Part shown: in pieces, positions 52,503 through 61,160 of the stretch
How positions within the stretch are numbered: position 1 is the stretch's first letter
How the letters are laid out: every line of letters starts with the position of its first letter
From: Halanaerobium saccharolyticum
GTDB lineage: Bacteria; Bacillota; Halanaerobiia; Halanaerobiales; Halanaerobiaceae
Length of the DNA stretch: 64,000 nt
Direction: 5' to 3'
Assembly (NCBI RefSeq): GCF_004362045.1
Contig: NZ_SNWX01000002.1
Span: 62,001 to 126,000, forward strand
The notes under the pieces: generated by a model
Told to the model about the DNA's origin: nothing
Seen by the model: the letters and a program-made list of their open reading frames with translations, nothing else
The model's database searches: none
Translations under genes and position numbers: made by a program

Positions 52503-52619
52503 TGAACCGACAGAGAGTGAGTAGCGGAGTTATTATTAGGTCGGTGGACTTATTTCTTGGAACAAAGTAGATGTGCAGCGAGTATGTTCCCTAACAAAAT
52601 TATTAAGGGGGCATTACTA
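52503..52619 (+). other. Structured 5' leader of unknown type
   Basis: The leader of about 115 bases contains two possible stems: ACCGAC with GTCGGT around about 30 bases (52505-52547), and GGAAC with GTTCC around about 20 bases (52559-52590). The SD AAGGGGGC follows. It does not match a riboswitch class I recognise. Confidence 0.45.
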
Positions 52620-52754
52620 ATGAAGAACATTTTTAAGCACAAGCGCACTCACAAGGATCGGGTTAAGGCTAACGAGCAGTCTGATGCTGATCAGAGACAT
52701 GACAACTTAAAAAATAGCGCCTTGATGGAATATTATATGATGGGCGGCTACTAA
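52620..52754 (+). CDS. Small 44-residue protein of unknown function
   Basis: The protein starts MKNIFKHKRTHKDRVKANEQ and ends with MEYYMMGGY. It is basic in the first half and has no membrane segment. It has its own promoter, a 120-base structured leader, a good SD (AAGGGGG) and a strong terminator, and its codons are richer in GC than its neighbours. It looks like a highly expressed small gene. A longer frame from TTG 52557 runs through the leader and is unlikely. I do not recognise a family. Confidence 0.65.
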   Translation: MKNIFKHKRTHKDRVKANEQSDADQRHDNLKNSALMEYYMMGGY

Positions 52755-52782
52755 AAATCAGAAATTAACATTAAACCTAAAC

Positions 52783-52816
52783 CCTGGAGCTTTTAGCTTC
52801 AGGGTTTTTGTCAGCA
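52783..52816 (+). terminator. Terminator of the 44-residue ORF
   Basis: AACCCTGGAGCT pairs with AGCTTCAGGGTT (12 bp, one mismatch or wobble) around TTT, then TTTTG. Confidence 0.9.
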
Positions 52817-52855
52817 TAATAGTAAAAATTATTTTCAAAAAATTTATTAAATTGT

Positions 52856-52884
52856 TTGACTTTTTTTAAAACTACTGCTATAAT
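52856..52884 (+). promoter_or_regulatory. Promoter of the sugar ABC operon
   Basis: TTGACT (52856-52861) and TATAAT (52879-52884), with TGC just before it (extended -10), are 17 bases apart. Two LacI-type operators follow immediately. Confidence 0.85.
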
Positions 52885-52890
52885 TATTTT

Positions 52891-52936
52891 TGGAAGCGAT
52901 TCCATTTTATTTTTAAGTTTTTTGGAAGCGGTTCCA
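52891..52936 (+). promoter_or_regulatory. Two LacI-family operators
   Basis: TGGAAGCGATTCCA (52891-52904) and TGGAAGCGGTTCCA (52923-52936) are near-identical palindromes with the central CG of LacI-type sites. Centres are 32 bases apart, three helical turns. They cover the start of transcription. The LacI-type gene at 55957 in the same operon is the likely repressor. Confidence 0.85.
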
Positions 52937-52965
52937 AAACAAAAATTCAGAGGGGGATTTATTAA

Positions 52966-54183
52966 ATGAAATCTTTACATCCAATTATTTCAATTTTACT
53001 TGCAGTATTTATGGTTGTTGGTCTTGGGGCAGTCAGTTTTGCTCAGGAAGTTGAACTGGAGTTTTTCCAGAATAAGCGAGAAGCTGTAGAAACTTTTGAT
53101 CGGTTAATTGAAAAATTTGAAAAAGAAAATCCGGAGATCAATATTACTCAGAATCATGTGCCAGATGCAGAAACAGTTTTAAGATCAAGACTGGCCAGAA
53201 ATAATATACCTGATATTATGGGTCTCGGAGGAAATTTTACTTATGGTCAAATTGCAGACGCAGGAATTTTTAAAAACTTCGATAATGCTTCCTATTTAAA
53301 AGATATTCAACCAGCATATAAAGAAATGCTGCAGGATTTACATGAAGGAAATTCTAATTATGGCGTACCATTCACAGCAAATGCCAATACAGTTTTATAT
53401 AATAAAGATAAATTTAAAGAATTGGGTTTAGATATTCCAAAAACCTGGGATGAATTTATAACAACTGCAAAAACTATCCAGGAAAATGGTGGAACTCCCT
53501 TTTATTTAACATTTAAGGATGCCTGGACTATTATGGTTCCCTGGAATTCATTAGCTGCAAATCTGCAGGGCGAAAATTTTATTAAGCAGAGACTGGCCAA
53601 TGAAACAACTTTTCAGGCTCGTTATCAAAAAGTAGCAGAAAGAATTTATAAGTTACTGGATTATGGACAGGATGATGTTTTTGGTTATGGTTACAGCCAG
53701 GGTAATCAGGCTTTTGCCAATGGTGAATCATTTATGTATATTCAGGGTGTCTGGGCAATCAATCCAATTTTAGAAGCAAACCCCGATATTAATTTAGGCG
53801 CTTTTGCTCTGCCAGCAGTTAATGACGCAGATGAGAACATGTTAGTTTCAGGAGTAGATACTGTTCTAACAATAAGCAAAAATACTGATCATCCAGAAGC
53901 TGCAGAGAAATTTATTAAATTCTTACTTAAAAAAGAAAATGCGCAATTTTACATTGATCAGCAGATGACTTTTTCTGCAGTAGAAAATGTATTTCAAAAT
54001 GACCCTACTGTTGTTGATTTAAAAGAATATTTTGAGAGTGGAAAAATAGCACCCTTTCCTGATCACTATTATCCATCTGGAATGCAGGTTCCAAATTTAA
54101 TTCAGGGATTCTTACACCGGGGTAATGTAGAAGAATTTTTAGAAAAACTTGATTCTGAATGGAATAAAGTACAGTCTCGTTAA
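52966..54183 (+). CDS. Sugar ABC transporter binding protein (family 1)
   Basis: The exported binding protein has 405 residues with a signal peptide (PIISILLAVFMVVGLGAVSF then AQ). Family 1 features are EKFEKENPEINI, VPFTANANTVLYNKDKFKELG and FANGESFMYIQGVWAINPIL. The downstream GH13 alpha-glucosidase suggests an alpha-glucoside (isomaltose, sucrose or trehalose type) ligand; this is inference. AGAGGGGG precedes the ATG. It is directly controlled by the double LacI operator. Confidence 0.93.
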   Translation: MKSLHPIISILLAVFMVVGLGAVSFAQEVELEFFQNKREAVETFDRLIEKFEKENPEINITQNHVPDAETVLRSRLARNNIPDIMGLGGNFTYGQIADAGIFKNFDNASYLKDIQPAYKEMLQDLHEGNSNYGVPFTANANTVLYNKDKFKELGLDIPKTWDEFITTAKTIQENGGTPFYLTFKDAWTIMVPWNSLAANLQGENFIKQRLANETTFQARYQKVAERIYKLLDYGQDDVFGYGYSQGNQAFANGESFMYIQGVWAINPILEANPDINLGAFALPAVNDADENMLVSGVDTVLTISKNTDHPEAAEKFIKFLLKKENAQFYIDQQMTFSAVENVFQNDPTVVDLKEYFESGKIAPFPDHYYPSGMQVPNLIQGFLHRGNVEEFLEKLDSEWNKVQSR

Positions 54184-54207
54184 GAGATATTTATTTGAAT
54201 AAAGTAG

Positions 54208-54242
54208 GAGTTCTTCTCATTATTGAGAGGAACTCTTTAATT
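54208..54242 (+). terminator. Attenuating hairpin after the sugar-binding protein gene
   Basis: GAGTTCTTCTC pairs with GAGAGGAACTC (one wobble) around six bases, followed by TTTAATTT. It lies inside the operon between binding protein and permease genes. Confidence 0.7.
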
Positions 54243-54262
54243 TCAGATGGGAGGAAATAGTA

Positions 54263-55126
54263 ATGAAAAAAACTTCGTCGGTATTTTACTGGATGACAAT
54301 TCCGGCTTTTATATTATTTTTCGCTTTTCATACTCTTCCAGCTTTACAGGGTATATTTTATAGTTTTACTAATTATATAGGATTTGGTGATTATAGTTTT
54401 GTTGGTTTTAAAAATTATATAAACTTATTAAATGATGGTAGAGCATTTGATGCTTATATTTTTACATTTAAATTTGCTATTGTTACAACAATCATTGTTA
54501 ATATTTTAAGTTTACTTGTTGCCTTAGGACTCAATTCTAAAATAAGATTTAAAAATACTTTTAGAGCAGTATATTTTGTGCCTTATATGCTGAGTATTTT
54601 AGTTGTTGGTTATATATTTAATCATATTTTTACTTTTATTATTCCTCAATTAGGAAGTCAATTAGGAATAGGGATCTTAAGCAAAAATATTTTAGGAAAT
54701 ATGGATTTAGCCTGGATTGGGGTAGTAATACTTGCTGTCTGGAATTCCAGTGGTTTTAATATTCTGCTTTATTTATCCGGTCTGCAGACTGTTCCAGATG
54801 AATTATATGAAGTTGCTAAAATAGATGGTGCAGACAAATGGAATCAATTTAAACATATTACTTTTCCCTTAATTGCACCATTTCTTACGATTAATATTGT
54901 TATTTCAATGCGCGGTTTTTTGATGGTTTTTGACCACATAATGGCTTTAACTCAGGGTGGACCCGGTCAGGCAACTGAGTCAATTACTCTGCTTATTTAT
55001 AATGGTGGTTTTATGGGTGGAGAATTTGCATATCAGACTGCTAATGCTGTAGTTTTCTTATTTGTTGTATTAGCTATTTCTTTCTTCCAGTTAAAAATAC
55101 TGCAAAAACGTGAGGTGGATTATTAA
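54263..55126 (+). CDS. Sugar ABC transporter permease (MalF-like)
   Basis: The 287-residue permease has six hydrophobic segments and the EAA loop EVAKIDGADKWNQFKHITFPLI. The N terminus (YWMTIPAFILFFAFHTLPAL) is typical of this family. It forms the channel with the next gene, which it overlaps by one base. No ATPase gene is present in the operon; a shared MsmK-like ATPase elsewhere is probable. Confidence 0.94.
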   Translation: MKKTSSVFYWMTIPAFILFFAFHTLPALQGIFYSFTNYIGFGDYSFVGFKNYINLLNDGRAFDAYIFTFKFAIVTTIIVNILSLLVALGLNSKIRFKNTFRAVYFVPYMLSILVVGYIFNHIFTFIIPQLGSQLGIGILSKNILGNMDLAWIGVVILAVWNSSGFNILLYLSGLQTVPDELYEVAKIDGADKWNQFKHITFPLIAPFLTINIVISMRGFLMVFDHIMALTQGGPGQATESITLLIYNGGFMGGEFAYQTANAVVFLFVVLAISFFQLKILQKREVDY

Positions 55127-55947
55127 TGAAGGAAAAAACAAATTGGTGGGCTACTGGCTTATTACTCCTGGGTTCATTTATTATAATTATCCCTTTATAT
55201 ATGGCACTCATTGTTTCTCTAAAAAATCCTCAGCAGTTAGCTGAATCAATTTTAGCCGTACCAGATTCATTTCAATTTTCTAATTACATTAAAGCAATAA
55301 AAATGACTAATTATTTTCAGAGTTTAAAAAACAGTGCTTATGTTACTTTTCCAACAGTAGCGGTGGTACTGGTAGTTAATTCAATGGTCTCCTATGCAAT
55401 AGCCAGAAATATGAATAAAAAATATTTTAAATTTCTTTATTATTACTTTATTAGTGCGATGTTTATTCCTTTTCCCTTAATTATGCTGCCAATTGTTAAA
55501 GAAATGGCAATGTTAAGCCTTGATAATCTTAATGGACTTGTATTATTATATATAGTATATGCCCTCCCGTTAAATGTTTTTATCTATGTAGGGTACATAA
55601 AATCTTTACCCCGGAGTATAGAAGAAGCTGCAATAATAGATGGGGCTAATGTCTGGCAGATTTTCTGGAAAATTATTTTCCCGGTTTTAAAACCGATTAA
55701 TGCAACAGTTGCGATTTTGACAGCTCTAAAAGCCTGGAATGACTTTTTATTACCATTATTATTGATTAGTGATCGTTCCAGTATGACATTACCCTTAGTT
55801 CAGCATGTTTTTCAATCACAATTTAGTACCAACTATAGTTTAGCATTTGCTTCCTATATACTTGCTTTACTTCCGATGCTCTTAGTTTATATTATTGCTC
55901 AGAAGAAAATTATAAGTGGAGTAATGAGGGGATCAGTGAAAGGATAA
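55126..55947 (+). CDS. Sugar ABC transporter permease (MalG-like)
   Basis: The 273-residue permease has six membrane segments and the EAA loop EEAAIIDGANVWQIFWKIIFPVLKP. It ends with QKKIISGVMRGSVKG, as MalG proteins do. It is the partner of the overlapping upstream permease. GAGGTGG lies before the ATG. Confidence 0.94.
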   Translation: MKEKTNWWATGLLLLGSFIIIIPLYMALIVSLKNPQQLAESILAVPDSFQFSNYIKAIKMTNYFQSLKNSAYVTFPTVAVVLVVNSMVSYAIARNMNKKYFKFLYYYFISAMFIPFPLIMLPIVKEMAMLSLDNLNGLVLLYIVYALPLNVFIYVGYIKSLPRSIEEAAIIDGANVWQIFWKIIFPVLKPINATVAILTALKAWNDFLLPLLLISDRSSMTLPLVQHVFQSQFSTNYSLAFASYILALLPMLLVYIIAQKKIISGVMRGSVKG

Positions 55948-55956
55948 TTAATAGTT

Positions 55957-56952
55957 ATGGCAAAAGATAAAGTTAATATTTATGATGTGGCAGAAAAAGC
56001 TGGTGTTGGGATTGGAACTGTATCCAGGGTTTTAAATAACAGCAGCAAAGTTAAGGATGAAACCAGAGATAAGGTTCTCAAGGTCATGAAAGAATTAAAT
56101 TACAGGCCCAATAAAGTTGCCCAAAATCTGGCCAGTCAGAAAGCAAATGCAGTTGGGGTTATTGTGCCGACATTTATTGATCACTTTTTTGTGGAAGTCT
56201 TAAAAGGTATTCAGGATGCTCTGGAAGAGGAAAGAATAGATCTAATATTATATAAAATAGACAAAGACCAGCAGATGATGGATAAAATACTGGATATTGT
56301 TCACAGCAAAAAGGTTGATGGAATTGCAGCAGTGACAATGGATGTTTGTGAACACGACTTCCAGTCTTTATTGAATGAAGAGATTCCGATAGTTTTGGCC
56401 GACGAAAATAGTAATGATTTTCATTCTATTCATCTAGATGATGTTAAGGGAGCAGAAATGGCTGTTGATTATTTAATTAAACAGGGTCATCAAGATATTT
56501 CTTTTGTTAATGGTATTCAGGATAGTCAGCATGGAATCAAACGTTTAAAAGGTGTAAAGAATGTATTAGCGAAAAATAATCTCAGTTTAAATCCAGATCT
56601 GCTTAAATTTGGAGATTTTCATACAGAAGATGGTTATCAATCAATGCAGGAAATATTAGCACTGCCTGAACAGAAATGGCCTTCAGCTGTTTTTGCTGCT
56701 TCTGATAATCAGGCAATTGGAGTCCTGCAGGCCATGGAAGAAAAAGGTCTGACTGCTCCCGATGATATAGCGGTAATTGGCTATGATAATATAGAACTTG
56801 CTAAATATTTAAAGTTAACAACTATCTGGCAGCCGATGTATCAGCTCGGCCACCTGGCGATTGAAGTTTTATTAAAAGCAATTAATGAGGAATTAAATGG
56901 GGTTTACCAGCAAGAACTAGAGTTAAAATTAATTAAAAGAGAGACTGCTTAA
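55957..56952 (+). CDS. LacI-family transcriptional regulator
   Basis: The 331-residue repressor has an N-terminal helix-turn-helix (NIYDVAEKAGVGIGTVSRVL, then NNSSKVKDETR) and hinge (LNYRPNKVAQNLASQK). The ligand-binding domain (about 60-331) includes AVFAASDNQAIGVLQAMEEKG and IAVIGYDNIELA. It is the probable binder of the two TGGAAGCGnTTCCA sites upstream of its own operon. An imported sugar would be the inducer. It lies nine bases after the permease gene, so it is autoregulated. Confidence 0.94.
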   Translation: MAKDKVNIYDVAEKAGVGIGTVSRVLNNSSKVKDETRDKVLKVMKELNYRPNKVAQNLASQKANAVGVIVPTFIDHFFVEVLKGIQDALEEERIDLILYKIDKDQQMMDKILDIVHSKKVDGIAAVTMDVCEHDFQSLLNEEIPIVLADENSNDFHSIHLDDVKGAEMAVDYLIKQGHQDISFVNGIQDSQHGIKRLKGVKNVLAKNNLSLNPDLLKFGDFHTEDGYQSMQEILALPEQKWPSAVFAASDNQAIGVLQAMEEKGLTAPDDIAVIGYDNIELAKYLKLTTIWQPMYQLGHLAIEVLLKAINEELNGVYQQELELKLIKRETA

Positions 56953-57014
56953 GCAAAAGAACTTAATTTGATTTGATATTTTCAAAAAAATTGAAGCAGA
57001 AAAAAGGTGTAATT

Positions 57015-58220
57015 ATGAATAAACAAAAAAAGAAATATTTATTGATTGCGTTAATTTATATTGCTTTTATTTCCCTGGGGCTGCCTGATGGACTGCTGGG
57101 TGTTGCCTGGCCGGAAATGAGAAGTAGTTTTTCTCTGCCGCTTGATGCCCTGGGAATTATCTTGATTGGCTCAACTTCAGGTTATTTGCTTTCCAGTTTT
57201 TTTAATGGCTTTTTTATCAAGAAGATCGGAGTGGCAGTTCTGCTGTCCCTAAGCTGTCTGGCAACCGGACTGGCTCTGATTGGATATACGCTGGCTCCAT
57301 TCTGGTGGCTTTTGCCTCTGCTGGCTGTTCTCGCTGGTATGGGAGCAGGAGCAATTGATGCCGGCTTAAATACTTATGTTGAAAAACACTTTAACGAAGG
57401 TTTAATGCAGTGGCTTCATGCCAGTTTTGGGGTAGGAATTACAATGGGTCCGATTATTATGGCCAATGGTATTAAATATTCCAATAGCTGGCGAACAGGT
57501 TATGTAATTGTCGGTATAGCCCAGATTATACTAGCTTTAATCTTTGTTTTGACTCTTTCTTTATGGAAGGATCCGAAAAATAAAAAGACTGCCGGGACTA
57601 ATAAAAATAAAGAGCAGGAGCAGGAAATGAAGTTGATCCAGACTTTAACCCATTTACCTGCCTTAATGAGTATTCTCCTGTTTTTTATTTATACAGGAAT
57701 AGAAATGGCAATTGGCCACTGGACCTACACTTTATTTACAGAATCCAGAGGTATCAGTACAGCTCTGGCCGGGTTCTGGGTCAGTACTTACTGGGGCTCC
57801 TTTACAGTAGGCAGGATCTTAGCTGGATTTTTAGCCTACAAATTTTTGAGTCGAAAAATTGCTAAATATGCAGCTGCTCTGGGTTTACTGGGAAGTATCT
57901 TAGTTGCTGTCAATTTATCACAGTGGCTGTCACTGCTCGGGATTGCGATAACTGGAATTGCCATTGCCCCGATTTTTCCGGCTTTAATTTCCAGTACTTC
58001 CTATCGTGTTGGGAAGGAACATACAACAAATACAATTGGAATGCAGATTTCAGCTGCAGGACTGGGTGGGGCATTGCTTCCCGGACTGGCAGGGGTGCTG
58101 GCCCGTAATATTTCTCTGGAGATAATTCCAATTTTTATAACGATTTTATTTATTTTATTTTTAACTATAAATAATTTGATTAAAAAAGTAACAGATAATG
58201 ATGTAAAAAAAGCGGCTTAA
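57015..58220 (+). CDS. MFS transporter (sugar-type)
   Basis: The protein has about 401 residues with 12 hydrophobic segments. It starts YLLIALIYIAFISLGLPDGL and has the FucP/YfkF-like pattern GAIDAGLNTYVEKHF and WLHASFGVGITMGP. I chose ATG 57015 after AAAGGTG rather than an upstream frame start. Its place between the LacI regulator and GH13 gene suggests sugar uptake or efflux of a product. The substrate is unknown. Confidence 0.9.
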   Translation: MNKQKKKYLLIALIYIAFISLGLPDGLLGVAWPEMRSSFSLPLDALGIILIGSTSGYLLSSFFNGFFIKKIGVAVLLSLSCLATGLALIGYTLAPFWWLLPLLAVLAGMGAGAIDAGLNTYVEKHFNEGLMQWLHASFGVGITMGPIIMANGIKYSNSWRTGYVIVGIAQIILALIFVLTLSLWKDPKNKKTAGTNKNKEQEQEMKLIQTLTHLPALMSILLFFIYTGIEMAIGHWTYTLFTESRGISTALAGFWVSTYWGSFTVGRILAGFLAYKFLSRKIAKYAAALGLLGSILVAVNLSQWLSLLGIAITGIAIAPIFPALISSTSYRVGKEHTTNTIGMQISAAGLGGALLPGLAGVLARNISLEIIPIFITILFILFLTINNLIKKVTDNDVKKAA

Positions 58221-58244
58221 ATAATTATAAATGGAGGTTTAAAG

Positions 58245-59909
58245 ATGAATAAAAAATGGTGGAAAGAAGCTGTGGTTTATCAGATTTATCCCCGCAGTTT
58301 TAAGGACAGCAACAATGATGGAATTGGAGACTTAAGAGGTATTATTGAAAAAATAGATCATTTAGATCAGCTGGGAGTAGATGCAGTCTGGTTAAATCCA
58401 GTCTATAAATCTCCCAATGATGACAATGGTTATGACATCAGTGACTATCAGGCCATAATGGATGAGTTTGGAACTATGGAAGATTTAGAAGAGCTGATGG
58501 AGCTTCTGCATCAGCGAAATATTAAATTAATTATGGATTTAGTTTTAAATCACAGCTCAGATGAGCATCAGTGGTTTAAAGAGTCTCGTCAGAGTAAGGA
58601 TAATCCTTATCGAGATTATTATATCTGGAGAGACGGCAAAAATGGGGGTCCACCAAACAACTGGAAGGCATTTTTCGGTGGTTCTGCCTGGAAATATGAT
58701 CAGAAAACAGACCAATACTATCTCCACTTATTCTCACCAAAACAGCCTGATTTAAATTGGGAAAATTCTAAAGTCAGGCAAGAAATTTATGCAATGATTA
58801 ACTGGTGGCTGGAAAAAGGGGTGGATGGTTTTAGACTTGATGTAATTAATCTGATTTCTAAAGATCAGCGTTTCCCTGATGGGGAAAAAGAAGGACTTGC
58901 CGGGCATGAATATTTTGCAAATGGTCCCAGGGTCCATGAGTTTATCAAAGAAATGGCTGCTAATACTTTTAATAAATATGAGGCAATGACAGTTGGAGAA
59001 ACTCCTTTTGTTGATAAGGAAGAAGCGATAAAATTTGTGAAAGAAGAAAGAGAAGAATTTTCGATGGTTATTCCCTTTGAACATCTGGAATTTGACCGCA
59101 AAGAAGGATGGGATAAAATTACAGACTGGGATCTGACAGAACTTAAAGATTTAATGAGTGAGTGGCAGTATAAACTGCAGGAAAATAACGGCTGGACCAG
59201 TCTCTACTTCTGCAATCATGACCAGCCGAGAATTGTTTCTCGTTATGGTGATGATGGTAAATATCGAAAAGAGTCAGCCAAGATGCTGGGAACAATGCTT
59301 CATACTTTAAGAGGAACACCCTTTATTTATCAGGGCGAAGAAATTGGGATGACCAATATTAGCTTTGATTCCCTGACTGATTTTGATGATATTGAAACCA
59401 GAGGTTATATCAAAGAACTGCAGGAAAAGAATCAGCTGAGTCAAAAGGAAATATTGGAGATCGCCAATTATAGAACCAGAGATAATGCCCGCACTCCTAT
59501 GCACTGGGATGACAGTAAATATGCTGGTTTTTCTGAATCCGAACCCTGGTTAAAGATGAACAGCAATTATCCGGAGATTAATGTAGAAAAAGATCTAAGT
59601 TCAGATGATTCGGTATTTAAATATTATCAAAAAATGATTTCTCTGCGCAAAAAATATCCTGTTTTTGCTTATGGTAAATATGAGATTTTATTAGAAGCTG
59701 ATCAAAATATTTATGCCTATCTGCGTCAGGGAGAGCAAAATAATCTGCTTGTACTTTTAAATTTCAGCGAAAATGAGGCTGCCTATGATTTAAATGACCA
59801 GCTGGAGATTAAGCAGGCAGAATTAATTTTAAATAACTATCAACAAGAAGCAGATTTTGAGCTTGATGGTAGTTTAAGACCCTATGAAGCTAGAGTGTAT
59901 CTTTATTAA
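58245..59909 (+). CDS. GH13 alpha-glucosidase (oligo-1,6-glucosidase type)
   Basis: The 554-residue cytosolic enzyme starts KKWWKEAVVYQIYPRSFKDS, as GH13_31 and trehalose-6-phosphate hydrolases do. Catalytic sites are in GFRLDVINLIS (nucleophile Asp), TVGETPF (acid/base Glu) and FCNHDQPRI (Asp). The Val after the nucleophile Asp is typical of alpha-1,6-specific enzymes. It would split the imported sugar to glucose units. GGAGG lies before the ATG, 24 bases after the MFS gene. Sucrose isomerase or trehalose-6-P hydrolase are less likely. Confidence 0.92.
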   Translation: MNKKWWKEAVVYQIYPRSFKDSNNDGIGDLRGIIEKIDHLDQLGVDAVWLNPVYKSPNDDNGYDISDYQAIMDEFGTMEDLEELMELLHQRNIKLIMDLVLNHSSDEHQWFKESRQSKDNPYRDYYIWRDGKNGGPPNNWKAFFGGSAWKYDQKTDQYYLHLFSPKQPDLNWENSKVRQEIYAMINWWLEKGVDGFRLDVINLISKDQRFPDGEKEGLAGHEYFANGPRVHEFIKEMAANTFNKYEAMTVGETPFVDKEEAIKFVKEEREEFSMVIPFEHLEFDRKEGWDKITDWDLTELKDLMSEWQYKLQENNGWTSLYFCNHDQPRIVSRYGDDGKYRKESAKMLGTMLHTLRGTPFIYQGEEIGMTNISFDSLTDFDDIETRGYIKELQEKNQLSQKEILEIANYRTRDNARTPMHWDDSKYAGFSESEPWLKMNSNYPEINVEKDLSSDDSVFKYYQKMISLRKKYPVFAYGKYEILLEADQNIYAYLRQGEQNNLLVLLNFSENEAAYDLNDQLEIKQAELILNNYQQEADFELDGSLRPYEARVYLY

Positions 59910-59962
59910 GATTTAGACCAAATAATCTGCTGAAAAAATATAAAAATTAAAGTTTAATCTGC

Positions 59963-59991
59963 TTGACAAAAATCGTAAATATGGATATCAT
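59963..59991 (+). promoter_or_regulatory. Promoter of the riboswitch-tup operon
   Basis: TTGACA (59963-59968) and TATCAT (59986-59991) are 17 bases apart. Transcription should start near 59998, just before the aptamer. Confidence 0.75.
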
Positions 59992-60009
59992 TAATGTAAG
60001 AATTGTCGC

Positions 60010-60110
60010 ACAACTCCGAGTGCTTTTAAGCTAAAACTTTTAAGTAATGCTTACTGCACCGATAGGGTCTAAAGGGAAACGTTTAGGCCTCCCGGAATGG
60101 AAAGGAGTGA
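60010..60110 (+). promoter_or_regulatory. Moco/Tuco-type riboswitch aptamer
   Basis: The outer stem P1 pairs ACTCC (60013-60017) with GGAGT (60104-60108). Inside are GTGC/GCAC with TAAGC/GCTTA, and a second arm where GGG and TCTAAA pair with TTTAG and CCTCCCGG. The GGCCTCCCGGAATGGAAAGGAG segment end is as in the Moco RNA family. It precedes tupABC for tungstate uptake, which fits sensing of molybdenum or tungsten cofactor. Assignment rests on remembered consensus and context. Confidence 0.75.
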
Positions 60111-60114
60111 TTAA

Positions 60115-60144
60115 ATGGATTGCATTAGTGTTAATCCGCCCTAA
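60115..60144 (+). CDS. Nine-codon leader ORF (MDCISVNPP)
   Basis: ATG at 60115 lies seven bases after AAAGGAG, which is also the 3' strand of the riboswitch P1 stem. The frame ends Pro-Pro-TAA, and the last A of the stop is the first base of the terminator stem. Translation would be blocked when P1 forms, and a ribosome at the stop would cover the left arm of the terminator. Expression is inferred. Confidence 0.5.
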   Translation: MDCISVNPP

Positions 60145-60178
60145 AACTTCCGGTTTGCTGCCGGAAGTTTATTTTTTT
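60144..60178 (+). terminator. Terminator between the leader ORF and tupA
   Basis: AAACTTCCGG pairs perfectly with CCGGAAGTTT (10 bp) around seven bases, followed by ATTTTTTT. It is the expression platform of the riboswitch. Confidence 0.93.
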
Positions 60179-60266
60179 GCGCCCACTTTTTATCAGATCT
60201 GACTTAAAATTTATTTAATCAAAAAACAGAAAGCAGGTCTAGGTCATATAAACTAGGGGGGTTACT

Positions 60267-61094
60267 ATGTCAATTAAAAAGATTATTTTTACAATATTTA
60301 TTTTTGCGCTGATTTTCAGTTCAGCTGCAGCCGGCCAGGAAGTTCTAACAATGGCCACCACAACCAGTACTGAGAACTCAGGTTTACTGGAAGAACTGCT
60401 GCCGCCTTTTGAAGAAAAATTTGAGGTGAGGGTAGATGTTGTAGCAGTCGGAACCGGGGCGGCTATAGAGCTGGGGCGGAATGGGGATGCAGATATAATT
60501 TTTGTTCATGCCAGAGAGGCAGAAAATGAATTTGTAGCCAATGGCTATGGAGTGAACAGAAGAGATGTGATGTATAATGATTTTGTTATTTTAGGACCAC
60601 CATCTGATCCAGCCGGGATTAAAGAAACAGAGACTGCTGTAGAAGCTTTCCAGAAGATTGAATCAGAGGGAGCAGAGTTTATTTCCCGGGGTGATGATTC
60701 AGGTACTAATAAAAAAGAATTATCTCTCTGGGATAATGCCGGAATTACACCTGATGGAAGCTGGTATTTAGAAAGTGGTCAGGGAATGGGGCCCAGTATA
60801 AATATGGCAAATGAACGTCAGGCCTATATACTGGCTGATCGGGGAACATATTTAGCCTATAGTGGAGATATTGAACTGGAAATAGTTAATAGTGGAGATC
60901 CGGTTCTGTTTAATCCTTATGGGATTATCCCAATTAATCCGGCCTATCACAGGCATGTTAACTATCAGCTGGCCATGGCTTTAACCGGATATCTAACTTC
61001 TCAGCAGGGTCAAAACATAATTAATAACTATCAGCGTTATGATGAGCAGCTCTTTTACCCATCTGCAATAGAAGCAGAGAATCTGGAAGAATAA
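60267..61094 (+). CDS. tupA: Tungstate ABC transporter binding protein
   Basis: The exported protein has 275 residues with a signal peptide (IFTIFIFALIFSSAAAGQ). The TupA oxyanion motif TMATTTSTENSGLLEELLP is followed by GTGAAIELGRNGDADIIFVH and FISRGDDSGTNKKELSLW. The TTTS motif marks high-affinity tungstate (or molybdate) binding. AGGGGGG lies before the ATG. It is the first gene of tupABC under the Moco/Tuco riboswitch. Confidence 0.94.
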   Translation: MSIKKIIFTIFIFALIFSSAAAGQEVLTMATTTSTENSGLLEELLPPFEEKFEVRVDVVAVGTGAAIELGRNGDADIIFVHAREAENEFVANGYGVNRRDVMYNDFVILGPPSDPAGIKETETAVEAFQKIESEGAEFISRGDDSGTNKKELSLWDNAGITPDGSWYLESGQGMGPSINMANERQAYILADRGTYLAYSGDIELEIVNSGDPVLFNPYGIIPINPAYHRHVNYQLAMALTGYLTSQQGQNIINNYQRYDEQLFYPSAIEAENLEE

Positions 61095-61123
61095 ACTTTA
61101 ATAAATAGATACGCATATTAATA

Positions 61124-61160
61124 GTTGGCTGCAGGGGCAAGTTCTTTCTGCAGCTGACTG
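61124..61160 (+). terminator. Hairpin between tupA and tupB
   Basis: GTTGGCTGCAG pairs with CTGCAGCTGAC (11 bp with two G-U) around 13 bases, followed by a moderately T-rich stretch. It may attenuate transcription into tupB, as seen after two other binding-protein genes in this window. Confidence 0.5.

Noticed and set aside
52503-52619. T-box or known riboswitch in the leader of the small ORF
   Set aside because: The T-box core and the specifier layout are absent, and no terminator/antiterminator lies between leader and ORF.
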